This document shows positions 42,939 to 53,306 of a DNA stretch of 64,000 bases, piece after piece (position 1 is the stretch's first letter; each line of letters starts with the position of its first letter). A program made the translations under genes and the position numbers. The stretch is from Lyophyllum atratum (lineage: Eukaryota; Basidiomycota; Agaricomycetes; Agaricales; Lyophyllaceae): positions 248,001-312,000 of the forward strand of contig JACGCN010000005.1 in assembly GCA_014905825.1 (NCBI GenBank), written 5' to 3'. The notes beneath the pieces were generated by a model that was not told the DNA's origin, did not search any database, and was given only the letters and a program-made list of their open reading frames with translations.

Positions 42939-43323
42939 CCCATGAACGACGACTCAACTCAGACTCAGAGTTGGCGATCACACTTGGATCGCACAGTTTT
43001 TGCCATGGAGGAAGGATGTTAGGAGGGACAGGCATCTACGCAGCCATTTATGTGATTGTACGGACATACCCCACGCGCGCGGCGTAGATCGACCCTCAAT
43101 CATCAGTTTTGAACCTTGAATGCCCCAGCGCCAGGGTTCTTTGAGCGAGAAACGACATACTTAGGCAGGGAGCCAAGACCACAGCGGAACCAAAAAAGCA
43201 CCCGTGGAAACAATGTTAGTCCAGATTTACGTATTATTAGGGTCCAGTAGGAGGTATTATATAGGTATCCAAACGAATGTCAGTCCTCAGCATGAGCTGT
43301 CCGATATGGTGGCCCAACCGCAA
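42939..43323. other. Intergenic, no feature seen
   Basis: Contains only the promoter of the leucine-rich gene and the 3' end of the lectin gene. Confidence 0.5.
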
Positions 43324-45120
43324 CTACATCGGTGTTGCGCCAGGGAACGCAGGGGTCAACCGCCTTTTATAGCTAAGCGCCCTTTTCGACGGGGTGATGC
43401 TGATGGTGGGGAGGGGCTGGCAGTTCGAGGACGACGCAGCGGGGTGCGGGGGCGGGGTGGGCGAGACGCCTTGGTACCATGTGCTGGTCCCGTATACGCC
43501 CATTGGCAGGCTGAGATGGGAGTCAACATGGTGAGACGGAGATTGATGTAGATGGAAACCCACTCGTTATCAGCATCGCAAGTCTCGAAGACACCTGCAT
43601 CATAGTTCGCGGGGATGTTCTGATAATTCAGTCAGCTATTGGAAGGATGGTAACTGAAAGAGGAGCAATGACGGACCCAGTAGCAGCCCATGAGGTCGTA
43701 GATGTGATTGCAGTTCGCGGTAGCATCACCACCAGTGCAGGCGCGGAAGCAGAACTCTCCGTCAGAGATGAAGTTTGTCCACTCGTGATACTGGGTCCCG
43801 TTGCCAAAAGTGTTTCCGTATACCAAGCCGCCAGCTAAGTCGAGAGGTGGTCAATGCTTGTCGCGAAATGCATCATCGAAGCACGCTTACATGGATTTCC
43901 GCGACCTAGAAAAAGCACCATCAGCAACCATAATACCCGGCCAGTAGTTTTACAACGCACCATCAGCTCCTCTGTTGTCCAACTCTCCACCGGAATCCCC
44001 CTTGCGGATGTTCAGTTTCGTGAAGTCGCCTACGCCCGACACCTGCACGTAGTCGCGTGTTTTGAGGAAGTGAACACCCTTAAGAGCGCCGTTCGGGATC
44101 GTACGAGTGCCACGGCCAGACTTGGTACACCATGATACAGCTTCGTGTTCGGTGTCGCCAATGGTGCTATCGGGGTTGGCTGACGCGATATAATCATGTC
44201 AGGCGCGCAGTGAAAGAGGTGACCGAGGAAAGACGTACGAGGGCCCCATAGACAGAAATCTTCCGCTGAACTGCATGACAGTGTATGTGAATATCATTGA
44301 ACGAGGTGGGATTAGGATACTGCATACTTGAGATAAGCGTTCTGGCAATTAGAGGTCTGGCTAGACGTCGTCCCGCAGCTGTTAGTGCCGTACTGGCCAT
44401 CCTGGGAGGTCTGCGGAAGATCATTGACATTATATCCAGTGTTCCAGATTTGGTTCTTGTTGCCACCACCGCAAGCCCAAAGTTGGATCTGTTCCTCTAT
44501 CAGCATTAGGCAAAGGAAGAACTACTGCGAAATGCTCACGGGATTCCCATTGGACTGATTCCCTGATGTGAGGTCAACGCACTTGCCCTTGTTCGTCCAT
44601 GCGAGGCGATTGTCGCGCTGGACATCATCGAGGTTCAGCGGCGTAGCGGAGAAAGGGTACACAGAACGGTCTCGTACCGTATACGAAAACATCTGACCGG
44701 GGTTATTGGTAGTGCAGGTAAAGATTTGCAGCTTCGTGCCGTCGATGGTGCTACCTCCTGGCACATTCAGACACTTATCGCCGAAGATCCTAACGTTCCC
44801 GCCATCGAAAATCCATTTCTGGTTGGCGCCGTAGGTGCAGGGTTCGATCGTCACAATGGCACCATCCATGTTGGAAGCGGCGGTCATACATTTCCCTGTG
44901 GAGGATCATATTAATTTGGCTGGACCGATAATGAAATGCCAAATGGTGTACCTATCGTCACACCAGGCTCTAAGGTAAGCGCGCCTTTGAACCTACGTCA
45001 CGCGTCAATGGACAAGGAGGGTCTCGTCAAACAGAGAACATACGGTGGTGTTTGTGTCTGGGCTGACGCCGCTCCGACGCCGAACGCGATGAGGAGACCC
45101 GAAGCCACGAGCATGGTCAT
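43324..45120 (-). CDS. Secreted protein with ricin-B-type lectin (CBM13-like) domain, 413 aa, paralogue 1
   Basis: Eleven exons on the minus strand: 45120-45044, 44992-44952, 44895-44678, 44617-44540, 44488-44328, 44270-44239, 44179-43961, 43905-43891, 43834-43677, 43619-43564, 43510-43324. A signal peptide (MTMLVASGLLIAFGVGAASA) precedes a ricin-B-like beta-trefoil with QxW-type repeats (GANQKW, NKNQIW) and Cys pairs, residues about 25-190. The distal part (STIGDTEHEAVSWCTKSGRG, then DFTKLNIRKGDSGGELDNRG, then YHEWTNFISDGEFCFRACTG) is Cys-rich and conserved with paralogue 2. It ends in a Ser/Pro tail. Likely secreted and sugar-binding. The 60-nt fourth-exon intron has no stop, so unspliced reading looks open. 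Its presence in paralogue 2 decided the model. Confidence 0.85.
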
Positions 45121-45413
45121 GAAGGAGTGTGGAGAGTTGGGGTATTAAGCAAGTGGAGGGGTTAAGGGGAATGGACCAGGAGATCCAAAGACCCTTTTAT
45201 ACATCATCACATCGAGGTTAGCGCGCTATTCGGCTTCTAAACGGGTCACAAAACACGAGTCCTGGTGTCCCTGATAGAATCCGGAAAGTCCCTGCTTCTT
45301 TCACGGGTCATGCCAGTTTACGTTGTTGATCCAAGGATGGTCATTATCCTGGTCCAAGTCATGGCAAGACTTTCTCAATCATCCCTCCCCTCCTATAATG
45401 TAAGTCGAAGGAG

Positions 45414-45454
45414 GGCTTATTCTATTTACAAACCCCCTTCGTAGGACGAACCCA
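45414..45454 (+). repeat. Left terminal inverted repeat of the Mutator-like element
   Basis: Begins GGCTTATTCTATTTAC and contains CCCCCTTCGTAGGACGAACC. It pairs with 52377-52417. Confidence 0.8.
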
Positions 45455-46047
45455 CCTTGTTTAAAACTTGTTATGTACGAACCCCGCTTGTGCAACGCCG
45501 GTGAGCCGCCGCTGTTCCTGGTCACGGCCGGTATAGATGTCACATAAATATTTCATCTCAACATCTGTTTAGTGATTTTTTGCCTACCGTTTCGTACAGA
45601 TTAATCCTACCAGTTTCAACACATATCATCCTCATTCAATGGACGAGTCGAGCGGTTATTTACTTATTGGCGACAAAGTGCACGCCGCCGAGTACTCCGC
45701 CTTGCATGAGCATCAGGCCCGACAGGAAGCATTCCAGCACCTCCCCCTCGTGCTCTACCCTCAAGTGATCCTGTAATGCGCGCTGCGTGAGGTCATCGTT
45801 TGTGCACAATGATTGGTGGGTCTTGATTTCCGTCACGTCGCATTTCGTCGTTTTCAGCTCGCCTAGTACTCGAGTACACGTCCATTAGAATAGACCTACT
45901 GCAATACGAGTGCCGATTGCCGAAGCACTAAATTTGTCAGAGAGTTGAACCGTGAACGCACATGAGTTGATATACAAAACCATTTGGCGAGAAATCTCGA
46001 TAGGTTTGCAGAAGTCTTCCCTCCGAGACTCTTCAAGTCGGTGCCGT

Positions 46048-46391
46048 TGGAATCGTGTCCCCTATATGGGGACGTAGATACACTGAAATGGCACGAACCG
46101 AAATAAACAAGCGAAGACTCTGTTTATTGAGCGAATACGGGTGATCTCGAGATATGAGAGAGTGAGAGAGAGAGAGAGAAGAGGGAAAGAAAGATAGGTA
46201 AGGATATGTGCTGTTCTGGCGCCCTTTTATAGGAAAAGGGCTACTCTGTCTAAACCTAAATCCAAGAGAGTCGGGAGGACATCGGGAGCCCATATCGACG
46301 ATGGGCGGGCGGGTCGGACGAGTCGTTAGTCGAATCGGAAATGGTGACGTCGTATGTCGGAAGTGCTGAATGTGGTAACCGTAGGCTTACA
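46048..46391 (-). repeat. 3' LTR of Ty3-C (344 bp)
   Basis: On the minus strand it starts TGTAAGCC and ends GATTCCA. It carries TATAAAAG, a CT-rich tract and AATAAA. It looks identical to 51733-52076. Confidence 0.93.
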
Positions 46392-46404
46392 CCCCTCCCC
46401 ATCC
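46392..46404 (-). other. Polypurine tract of Ty3-C
   Basis: On the minus strand GGATGGGGAGGGG directly precedes the 3' LTR. It is the expected plus-strand primer. Confidence 0.75.
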
Positions 46405-46557
46405 AAAAAAAATGAGAACCATGTCAGTAAGAAAATGAAGAGGTTATTCAGGAAGAAGGGATGGTAGGTTATAAAAATAAACTGCTCGCGCGGGTGCGTC
46501 AAAACCCAGTGGGAAAGCTACCGGTGGCAGGGACATTGAGAAAAGGAAGATACATAA

Positions 46558-49500
46558 TTATCCCAACCCATTCTGTGCCTCCCACACGTCGAGCGCGGTG
46601 TTGTTTTGAATTTCCTTTCCGGAGAGCCATTGGTCGTGTTCGGGTCCGTATCCAAGATATCGAATCAAATATTGATGTCCACGACCTCGTTTCCGTGAAT
46701 CGACGATTTTCTCCACATCTGCCTCCATAACTCCGTCTTCAGTGAAAACCAAAGGCGGTTGTGAAAATTCGCGTGATGGGAACAGTGTGGCGTCGTTTTC
46801 AGCAAACGGCAGTAGTTCGGACGTGTGGAAAGTTGAATAAACATCGGGAGAATTTGGCATGGCGATAGAAACAGTTGATGCTTCCTCATGTACTGCCACG
46901 ATTTGAAAAGGACCATCGTAGCGTGGCATGAATTTGGCCGCTCTGTCCTTGCCTTTCTTACGATATGCACGGCGTCGATGTGTAGTAGACAGCCGTACCC
47001 GTTGGCCAATAGCGAAAGGAAAACTGTTCGTCCTATGCTTATTTGCCTGTGCTGCCTGTTGTATTCTGGCTTGCATCAAGTTATCCTTTGCTGTCGCCAG
47101 GTCGAGGCGCAGTTGCTCGATCACAGTTCGTGCCGACAATTCTTCAATGTCCGCGGCGTCGGAAATCGGCACGATCGGTGGAAGCAATCTGGGACTGCGT
47201 CCCATCTTCAGTTGGAAAGGAGAAAATCCAGTGGATTTATTAACAGTGTTCATAATGTCGAATCGAACGCGACGAAGCGCCCGCGACCATCCTTGTTGAG
47301 TACGATCGACATGGAAACGTAGTGCCTGGTTAATAGTTTTGTTCGATCTTTCGCTGGCGCCATCAGTTTGCGGGTGATAGGCGGACGACATTTTCATCTT
47401 TACCCCTGTGAAAGAGGCCAGATGCGACCAAAACTTAGAAACGAATAATTTATCTCTATCACAGACGATGTTGCGAGGCAGACCATTTTCGCAAAACCAA
47501 TTATCGAAGAACAATTCAGCAAGCTGTTCGGCTGTCAAGTCGGTACGACACGGCACAATTTGTATGTCAGAATGTAGACGATCTGTCATAGATAATATGC
47601 AGTTGAATCCATTGTCCTCTGGCAGAGGACCTATGAAATCAATCGCCACTGAGTCCCCACGCGCGTCCGGGATGGGAAGCGGATGTAGGGGCCCGATAGG
47701 CGCGGTCGATGCCGACTTGAATTGTTGACATTGGCGGCACGATGGAATATAACCTTGTTCAAGGTCGCGCCGCATGTTTGGCCAATAGTATGCCATACGA
47801 ATCGCCGCATACGATTTATCAAATCCGAAATGCCCAAGGGCGTCATGAGCGGTGCGAAATATGAGTTCACGGATGTTGCCCACCCGTGGAATGATCAGAC
47901 GGTTTCCCAAATACCAAAGGTCCTTGACCTTCCGCAACAGGGGCATTCCTGGTTCGGCAGCGATCAAGTTTTTACACCACTTGTCTGATACATAGCCAGA
48001 CTTGATGTCTGCGAGTATCGACGGATCAGCAGTAATTGACAATGTCAACGGTGGCGATTTTTGAACAATGGCGGCTGCTCGTGCGAGCGAAAATGCGCAT
48101 GAAAAAGGTGAAGTCTTTGCCACAGGAACAATCGACGCGAGGCAACGCGATATTAAATCGTCGTCGTGCATATCGAAGAATGATGGAGCGTTGTCAACAG
48201 TCGATTTGGGAACGGTGGAGGAAATATGTACTGGTAGACGCGAGAGCGCGTCTGCCACCGTGTTATCCTCGCCTTTGACGTAGAGAATGTTAAAGTCAAA
48301 TTGCGAAAGGAACTCCATCCAGCGGGCTTGCCTTCGGGACAAGTCACGTTGGGAATCGAAGTTCTGAAGGGTTTTATGATCTGTAAAAACCACAAATTGG
48401 GACCCGAAAAGGTCTGTGCGCCATTTGCGAAGTGCACGAATGATAGCGAGAAGTTCCTTCTCATGCACCGGATAATTCAATTCTGCGCCTTTGAAGGTAG
48501 AGGAATCGAATGCAACAGGGCGTGCAGTCTCCCATGTTTCGCCAAAAGAAAGGACTGCGCCGGAGCGTAAGTCACTGGCGTCGGTTGTGATAAAAATAGT
48601 TTTCGATTTGTCGTCGTGGTCAATGGATATCAGGCAATCACGTCCAATGACAATCTCTTTGATAGCGTCGAAAGCAGTTTGATGCCTCGTCGTCCACTTT
48701 GGGAAATCTTTATCGCATTCCTTTGTAGTCAGTTCATTTAATACGCCTGTGTGGTTTGCCAGTTTCGGTAAGAAGTTGGCGATGTAACGAACCAGGCCTA
48801 GGAATGAGCGGACGTCTGTTGCCGATGATGGACAAGGCCATGCAACGATCCGGTCACATTTCTTGGAATCTGCTTCGATCCCATCGGCGGATATACGATG
48901 TCCTAGAAAATCGATGCTTGTGCAATATAATTTAGTTTTTTTGGCATTGATGTATAGTCGAGACGCCCTTAAGGCGTTCATAACAAGACGAATATGCTCG
49001 TGGTGTTCTTCCAGTGACGATGACCAAATGACGATGTCGTCCAGATAGACATGACATATTTTACCGATAAGGTGTCGCAAAGCAGACGTGACACGGCGCT
49101 GATGGATTGCAGGTGAATTTCGCAGTCCCATAGGCATAACCAGCCATTCGTATAGGCCAAAGGGAGTTGATACGGCAGTCAAATGTACGTGGTCTGGGTG
49201 CATTCTTGTCTGGAAAAAGGAGTTGGTCATATCGATGGTAGACCAGATTTTTCCTTTCGAACAATCGTGGAGGATGTCATCCACGCGAGGTATTGGGTGG
49301 TTGTCAGGTATAGTATTTGCGTTTAGTTGGCGGTAATCATTTACCCAACGAGGCAAAACATTTGGGTCCGCTTTGGGAATAATAAAAGCCGGAGACGCAA
49401 ACTGCGAGGAAGAAGGACGAATACGTCCGGCCTCGAGATGTTGAGATATCAGTGTTTTCCATGCTTCACGATATTTTCGAGGACATTGGTAATTCCGTGT

Positions 49501-51351
49501 TTTAATTGTTGTTTCCGCGTTACGCAGATGGATCTCGGCCACGACATCACGAGGTAATTCATCGATATGAGGGATGGGTTCAAAGATATCCCTATACTCT
49601 TCCTTTACTTGGTTCTCGAATTTCTTCAAGTGTTCCAAGTTTGACAATTGTTCAATGCGAGTACGGACGGCGGCTACCACATTTATTGGTAGTACATCGT
49701 CAAATAGTCCTAAGCGATTGAGACGAGCTAAGCGCTCAGCGCATACGAAAGTCAATTCCTTAATCATTTCCCGCCGAAGAGGAGCCAGCTTTTGACGGGC
49801 TTTTCGTAAGGGTGATATCTTTCGGACAGTAGGCGGTATGACAATTCCTGGATTCAATAAGTCATAACCAGAACGTTTATCAACAAGTGTATTAGAGCTA
49901 TGGTCGGAAACAATACAGTTCGAACGTAGGAATGGTAGTCCAAGAATGATGGGGGAACATAAACCGGGAGCGACAACGGCGCGGAGAGTACATGAAGTCC
50001 ATGACTGATCACAAGAAGTTAACGGTAGTCGGACGAATTCGGACAGTGTAGTAACGGGTTCGTTTATCATAGTGGGGTCTGAAAGGGCGACGGCGACATT
50101 CAATGGGTTCTGTAACGGGCGGCGAGGCAGGCCAAGTCTGTCCACTAATCCTGCGTCAATTAAAACAATATGTGAGCCGGAGTCGATCAATGTATGCGAA
50201 CGAATAGGGAACTCAGTATTAGGACCAGTGACGAGGGCGTCCCACACAATGTGAGGAACCGATAACGGAGCCATGCGAGGGACAGATGATGGAGCAGTGC
50301 GTACCTCAACTTCTTCGAAGCTATCAGAGCCCGAGTCAGAGCCGTCGAGGACGTAGGAATGAGGGGAGGATGGCAGTACGGCGGCGACGAAGGAGGACGA
50401 TGATGACGAGGAGCCATCGTTTGAGAGAACGGCAGCGACTTTGGTAGAACGACTAGCCGTTGGGGCCGGCGCTTTAGCTTTCCCCGTTTTGGCGGCTTTA
50501 GCGGCGGCGACGTCGTCGGCGGTCAGAGTGTGATATGTGGCGGCGTCGGGGTAGCCGTGGGTGCAGGTCTTCGATTGGCACTGAACTTCGAATCTGCGGC
50601 ATTTCCTACAACCGTTGTTCGCGTCGAGCAGAGTGATTTCTTCTGGAGTTAATTTAGGGAGACGGACGAAGGTGGAGGAGTTATTGGAGGTGGAGGTGTT
50701 GTTGTTGTTGCGAGAGTTGGAGGATGGACGTTTCGACGCTCGTGCCAGTACTTCTTCCGCGACTTCGCGCTGGCGCTTGTTACGGTTACGGCGCGTGTCG
50801 TCCAACCGTCTGACTGTATCCAGCCACTTATGAAACTCCGGAATCTCCTCGACCTTCTTCTCTGAATATGTCATCATTAATTCCACATCTAAACCCGCCT
50901 CGATCTTCTCGCGAAGTGCATTGGTGGTGGTATCGAACCAGGATGTTGTCCCCATGAGGAGGGAGTTAAGGGACTGAAGCTCGGCCGCGTAACTCCAGAA
51001 AGATGTCGTTTTCGGGTTAAGGCGAGCATTCAAGATCCTAACACGGATTTTAGTAGGCCAGTCGTCGGGGAGGTAATTTACTCTCATCTCGGCAATGAAT
51101 TCCTTGAAAGTCAGGGCCATGATGCGAACACGATCCCCTTCAATCCAGTCGCGTATTCTGTCATCCCGGAACGAGGTAAAGCAGCGGCGGACCTGGCTGT
51201 CGGCGGCGATGTTTTTGTGGGCAAAAAAGTCAATGCATCCTTGCTCGTAGTCTCTAATGATCTTCGGTGACAAATCTCCAGCTCCGAGCATGGGCAGTTT
51301 GTTGTCTTTGAGTTCGATTACGGCAAGGGGAACGGCAGTGAAGGAAGACAT
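46558..51351 (-). CDS. gag-pol: Ty3-C gag-pol polyprotein, 1,597 aa, intact
   Basis: Domains in order: gag capsid-like region (about 20-200), a Cys/His cluster (CRKCRRFEVQCQSKTCTHGY, about 250), protease with LIDSGSHIVLI (about 385), RT with catalytic YLDDIVIW (about 765), RNase H (TTDASDLRSGAVLSFG; TDHKTLQNF), integrase zinc region (HDALGHFGFDKSY, then CRQCQQFK), catalytic core (DFIGPLPEDNGF, CDRDKLFVSKFW, SAYHPQTDGASERS) and a C-terminal chromodomain (about 1530-1590; YLIRYLGYGPEHDQW). No frameshift or stop separates gag and pol, as in other single-ORF chromoviruses. All catalytic residues expected for RT and integrase are present. Confidence 0.95.
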   Translation of the reverse strand: MSSFTAVPLAVIELKDNKLPMLGAGDLSPKIIRDYEQGCIDFFAHKNIAADSQVRRCFTSFRDDRIRDWIEGDRVRIMALTFKEFIAEMRVNYLPDDWPTKIRVRILNARLNPKTTSFWSYAAELQSLNSLLMGTTSWFDTTTNALREKIEAGLDVELMMTYSEKKVEEIPEFHKWLDTVRRLDDTRRNRNKRQREVAEEVLARASKRPSSNSRNNNNTSTSNNSSTFVRLPKLTPEEITLLDANNGCRKCRRFEVQCQSKTCTHGYPDAATYHTLTADDVAAAKAAKTGKAKAPAPTASRSTKVAAVLSNDGSSSSSSSFVAAVLPSSPHSYVLDGSDSGSDSFEEVEVRTAPSSVPRMAPLSVPHIVWDALVTGPNTEFPIRSHTLIDSGSHIVLIDAGLVDRLGLPRRPLQNPLNVAVALSDPTMINEPVTTLSEFVRLPLTSCDQSWTSCTLRAVVAPGLCSPIILGLPFLRSNCIVSDHSSNTLVDKRSGYDLLNPGIVIPPTVRKISPLRKARQKLAPLRREMIKELTFVCAERLARLNRLGLFDDVLPINVVAAVRTRIEQLSNLEHLKKFENQVKEEYRDIFEPIPHIDELPRDVVAEIHLRNAETTIKTRNYQCPRKYREAWKTLISQHLEAGRIRPSSSQFASPAFIIPKADPNVLPRWVNDYRQLNANTIPDNHPIPRVDDILHDCSKGKIWSTIDMTNSFFQTRMHPDHVHLTAVSTPFGLYEWLVMPMGLRNSPAIHQRRVTSALRHLIGKICHVYLDDIVIWSSSLEEHHEHIRLVMNALRASRLYINAKKTKLYCTSIDFLGHRISADGIEADSKKCDRIVAWPCPSSATDVRSFLGLVRYIANFLPKLANHTGVLNELTTKECDKDFPKWTTRHQTAFDAIKEIVIGRDCLISIDHDDKSKTIFITTDASDLRSGAVLSFGETWETARPVAFDSSTFKGAELNYPVHEKELLAIIRALRKWRTDLFGSQFVVFTDHKTLQNFDSQRDLSRRQARWMEFLSQFDFNILYVKGEDNTVADALSRLPVHISSTVPKSTVDNAPSFFDMHDDDLISRCLASIVPVAKTSPFSCAFSLARAAAIVQKSPPLTLSITADPSILADIKSGYVSDKWCKNLIAAEPGMPLLRKVKDLWYLGNRLIIPRVGNIRELIFRTAHDALGHFGFDKSYAAIRMAYYWPNMRRDLEQGYIPSCRQCQQFKSASTAPIGPLHPLPIPDARGDSVAIDFIGPLPEDNGFNCILSMTDRLHSDIQIVPCRTDLTAEQLAELFFDNWFCENGLPRNIVCDRDKLFVSKFWSHLASFTGVKMKMSSAYHPQTDGASERSNKTINQALRFHVDRTQQGWSRALRRVRFDIMNTVNKSTGFSPFQLKMGRSPRLLPPIVPISDAADIEELSARTVIEQLRLDLATAKDNLMQARIQQAAQANKHRTNSFPFAIGQRVRLSTTHRRRAYRKKGKDRAAKFMPRYDGPFQIVAVHEEASTVSIAMPNSPDVYSTFHTSELLPFAENDATLFPSREFSQPPLVFTEDGVMEADVEKIVDSRKRGRGHQYLIRYLGYGPEHDQWLSGKEIQNNTALDVWEAQNGLG

Positions 51352-51732
51352 GTTGCGTGTAGGGGGCGGTCTGTGTGCGGGGCTTTCGGAATCAGAAGAA
51401 TCGGATGACGATGAGGACGAGGAATGCGGTGGTGTGGGTGCTACAGGGGACGGTGGCGGAGACGGCGATGTAGGCGGCTGGAAAGATCCAATAGCAGTGG
51501 GAATACGTGACTTTCCGCTACGTGTGGTGCGCGACGTGGCAGAAGTTGCCGGTGGTGGTCGCGACAGTTTGGCGGTCCACGGATAACGAAACGAAACGGC
51601 GCGCTGCGGATTAACAGGTCAGAATTGTGCGCGCAATGTACGAATATATGCAGCCGCGAACAACACGATCAATGCGGTCACGCGACACGGAAGCAATTCG
51701 ATACGCAGAGGTAAAGCTGGTTTAAAAAAAAG

Positions 51733-52076
51733 TGGAATCGTGTCCCCTATATGGGGACGTAGATACACTGAAATGGCACGAACCGAAATAAACAAGCGAA
51801 GACTCTGTTTATTGAGCGAATACGGGTGATCTCGAGATATGAGAGAGTGAGAGAGAGAGAGAGAAGAGGGAAAGAAAGATAGGTAAGGATATGTGCTGTT
51901 CTGGCGCCCTTTTATAGGAAAAGGGCTACTCTGTCTAAACCTAAATCCAAGAGAGTCGGGAGGACATCGGGAGCCCATATCGACGATGGGCGGGCGGGTC
52001 GGACGAGTCGTTAGTCGAATCGGAAATGGTGACGTCGTATGTCGGAAGTGCTGAATGTGGTAACCGTAGGCTTACA
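51733..52076 (-). repeat. 5' LTR of Ty3-C (344 bp)
   Basis: Same length and apparently the same sequence as 46048-46391. It would drive the element's minus-strand transcript; TATAAAAG lies near 51913-51920. Confidence 0.93.
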
Positions 52077-52376
52077 GCCGTCCCCGATCATGCCCATTCC
52101 TGCTGCCAGGCTCATCATCCCTTCAGAACCGAAGGGAAATCCAGGCATAGGAGACAAGGCACAATGGGTACATGAATGGGAAGAGGAGATGCAGCGAAAG
52201 GACTTGGGATGCAATTGGGATGCAGTCGCAGCATGTCAGTCCAAAACCAGTTGTGCAACGGTCATCGATATCGATCAATAGTGACAAATACAGATACAAC
52301 CATTTTGGGAAACCGTCGCCGGCCGGCACAAACCCCCTTTCTAAGTAGAAAAAAAGCGGGGTTCGTCAACAAACCC

Positions 52377-52417
52377 TGGGTTCGTCTTACGAAGGGGGTT
52401 CGTGAATAGAATAAGCC
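52377..52417 (-). repeat. Right terminal inverted repeat of the Mutator-like element
   Basis: On the minus strand it begins GGCTTATTCTATTCAC and contains CCCCCTTCGTAAGACGAACC. It is followed outward by TCGAAGGAG, the duplicate of 45405-45413. Confidence 0.8.
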
Positions 52418-52426
52418 TCGAAGGAG

Positions 52427-53306
52427 CCCGTTTAGTCGGTGCTTGGTGGGAAGCAGGGTGCCAAATGGAATGAACATCTTGCATGTTCGATTTTGTAAGA
52501 CAAGCGGATGATGCAAACTAGAAGCACTCGAAATTTTTCAAGTGATCGATTTGGGTGAATAGGTGATCTTCCTCCAGCAGTGTTGCTTGGCGAGTGTATA
52601 TTGCGGCTTCAGCGCTGGACGGCTCTCCCGCTACGCCCAGTGTTGGAACGTAAGAAGTTCACGGTCGATGCGAAGGTAGCAGACCTCCATCTTTCATGTG
52701 GACCCAAGTGCAGTTTTCTTTGAACACAGGTAGGGCTAATAGCACCCCTGAATTACCTGTCAGTGAGAATGACCGACGAAAGGCTTTAACTAACAGTCGC
52801 TCGCTTTGAACGTCTTGCCTGAATGAAGGTTATGGAATCAGGATACCAAGTTACTTGATTGTCAGGAACTTGGCAATCCCGCAACCTGCTTAGTCGAGCA
52901 GCCGTCTTCAGCAGCACTGCCCAACTAGGCTATATATAATATTTATGTTGACTGTCCTTTCGTCAGGCAACGATCGGCTTCGAACAGAATGCAAGTGAAC
53001 GCACCATGATTCGTGTACATACCCGTGCACAGCGTTCCCCAGATTATTTCCAATGAACACCAGATCTTCGAGCAGACGAGGAGCGACATAAAAACTCTCG
53101 CGAGCGTCGATAATAGGTAGCTATAAAGGAAAGAGAAGGTGGTGGTGGTGGTGAAGTTAGATGGTTGTTTATGACTATTCGGATTCCGCCATCGAACGCA
53201 ATCATTTGCTCACTGCCCATGGCCCAGATATGCTTTCAATGTATCCTGCCAGCGTCAGCCTCGTTCCCGTCAACCTTCATTGACTCCTGGCGGTCGTGAG
53301 CCAGCG
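52427..53306. other. About 880 bp intergenic, no feature seen
   Basis: Upstream of the permease. A short GGT run lies near 53141-53155. No coding frame. Confidence 0.5.

Larger units (their letters stand above)
46048..52076 (-). mobile_element. Full-length Ty3/gypsy chromovirus Ty3-C (6,029 bp)
   Basis: Two 344-bp LTRs (46048-46391 and 51733-52076) that look identical by eye, a 5-bp target duplication GCCGT (46043-46047; 52077-52081), a polypurine tract next to the 3' LTR, and one uninterrupted gag-pol frame. Identical LTRs imply a recent insertion, and nothing visible disables the element. It lies inside the Mutator-like element. The leader after the 5' LTR begins CTTTTTTTTAAACC, which I cannot match to a tRNA, so priming may be by another mechanism such as the self-priming known in Tf1/sushi-type elements. 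Confidence 0.93.
45414..52417. mobile_element. Mutator-like non-autonomous TIR element, split by Ty3-C
   Basis: Inverted terminal repeats of about 41 bp (45414-45454 and 52377-52417) start GGCTTATTCTATT and differ at about four positions. They are flanked by an exact 9-bp direct repeat TCGAAGGAG (45405-45413; 52418-52426). A 9-bp duplication with long inverted ends is the Mutator-superfamily pattern. Without the inserted LTR retrotransposon and one of its 5-bp duplications the element is about 970 bp, too small for a transposase, and no such gene is visible. Subterminal regions carry repeated CGAACCCC-type motifs. Superfamily is inferred from duplication length and TIR form only. Confidence 0.75.

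Noticed and set aside
46033..46293. Minus-strand ORF repeated at 51619-51978
   Set aside because: It is just the LTR of Ty3-C translated; the repetition reflects the two LTR copies.
53280..53306. Upstream start for the permease
   Set aside because: The codon at 53280 is TTG, not ATG; the first ATG in frame is 53307.
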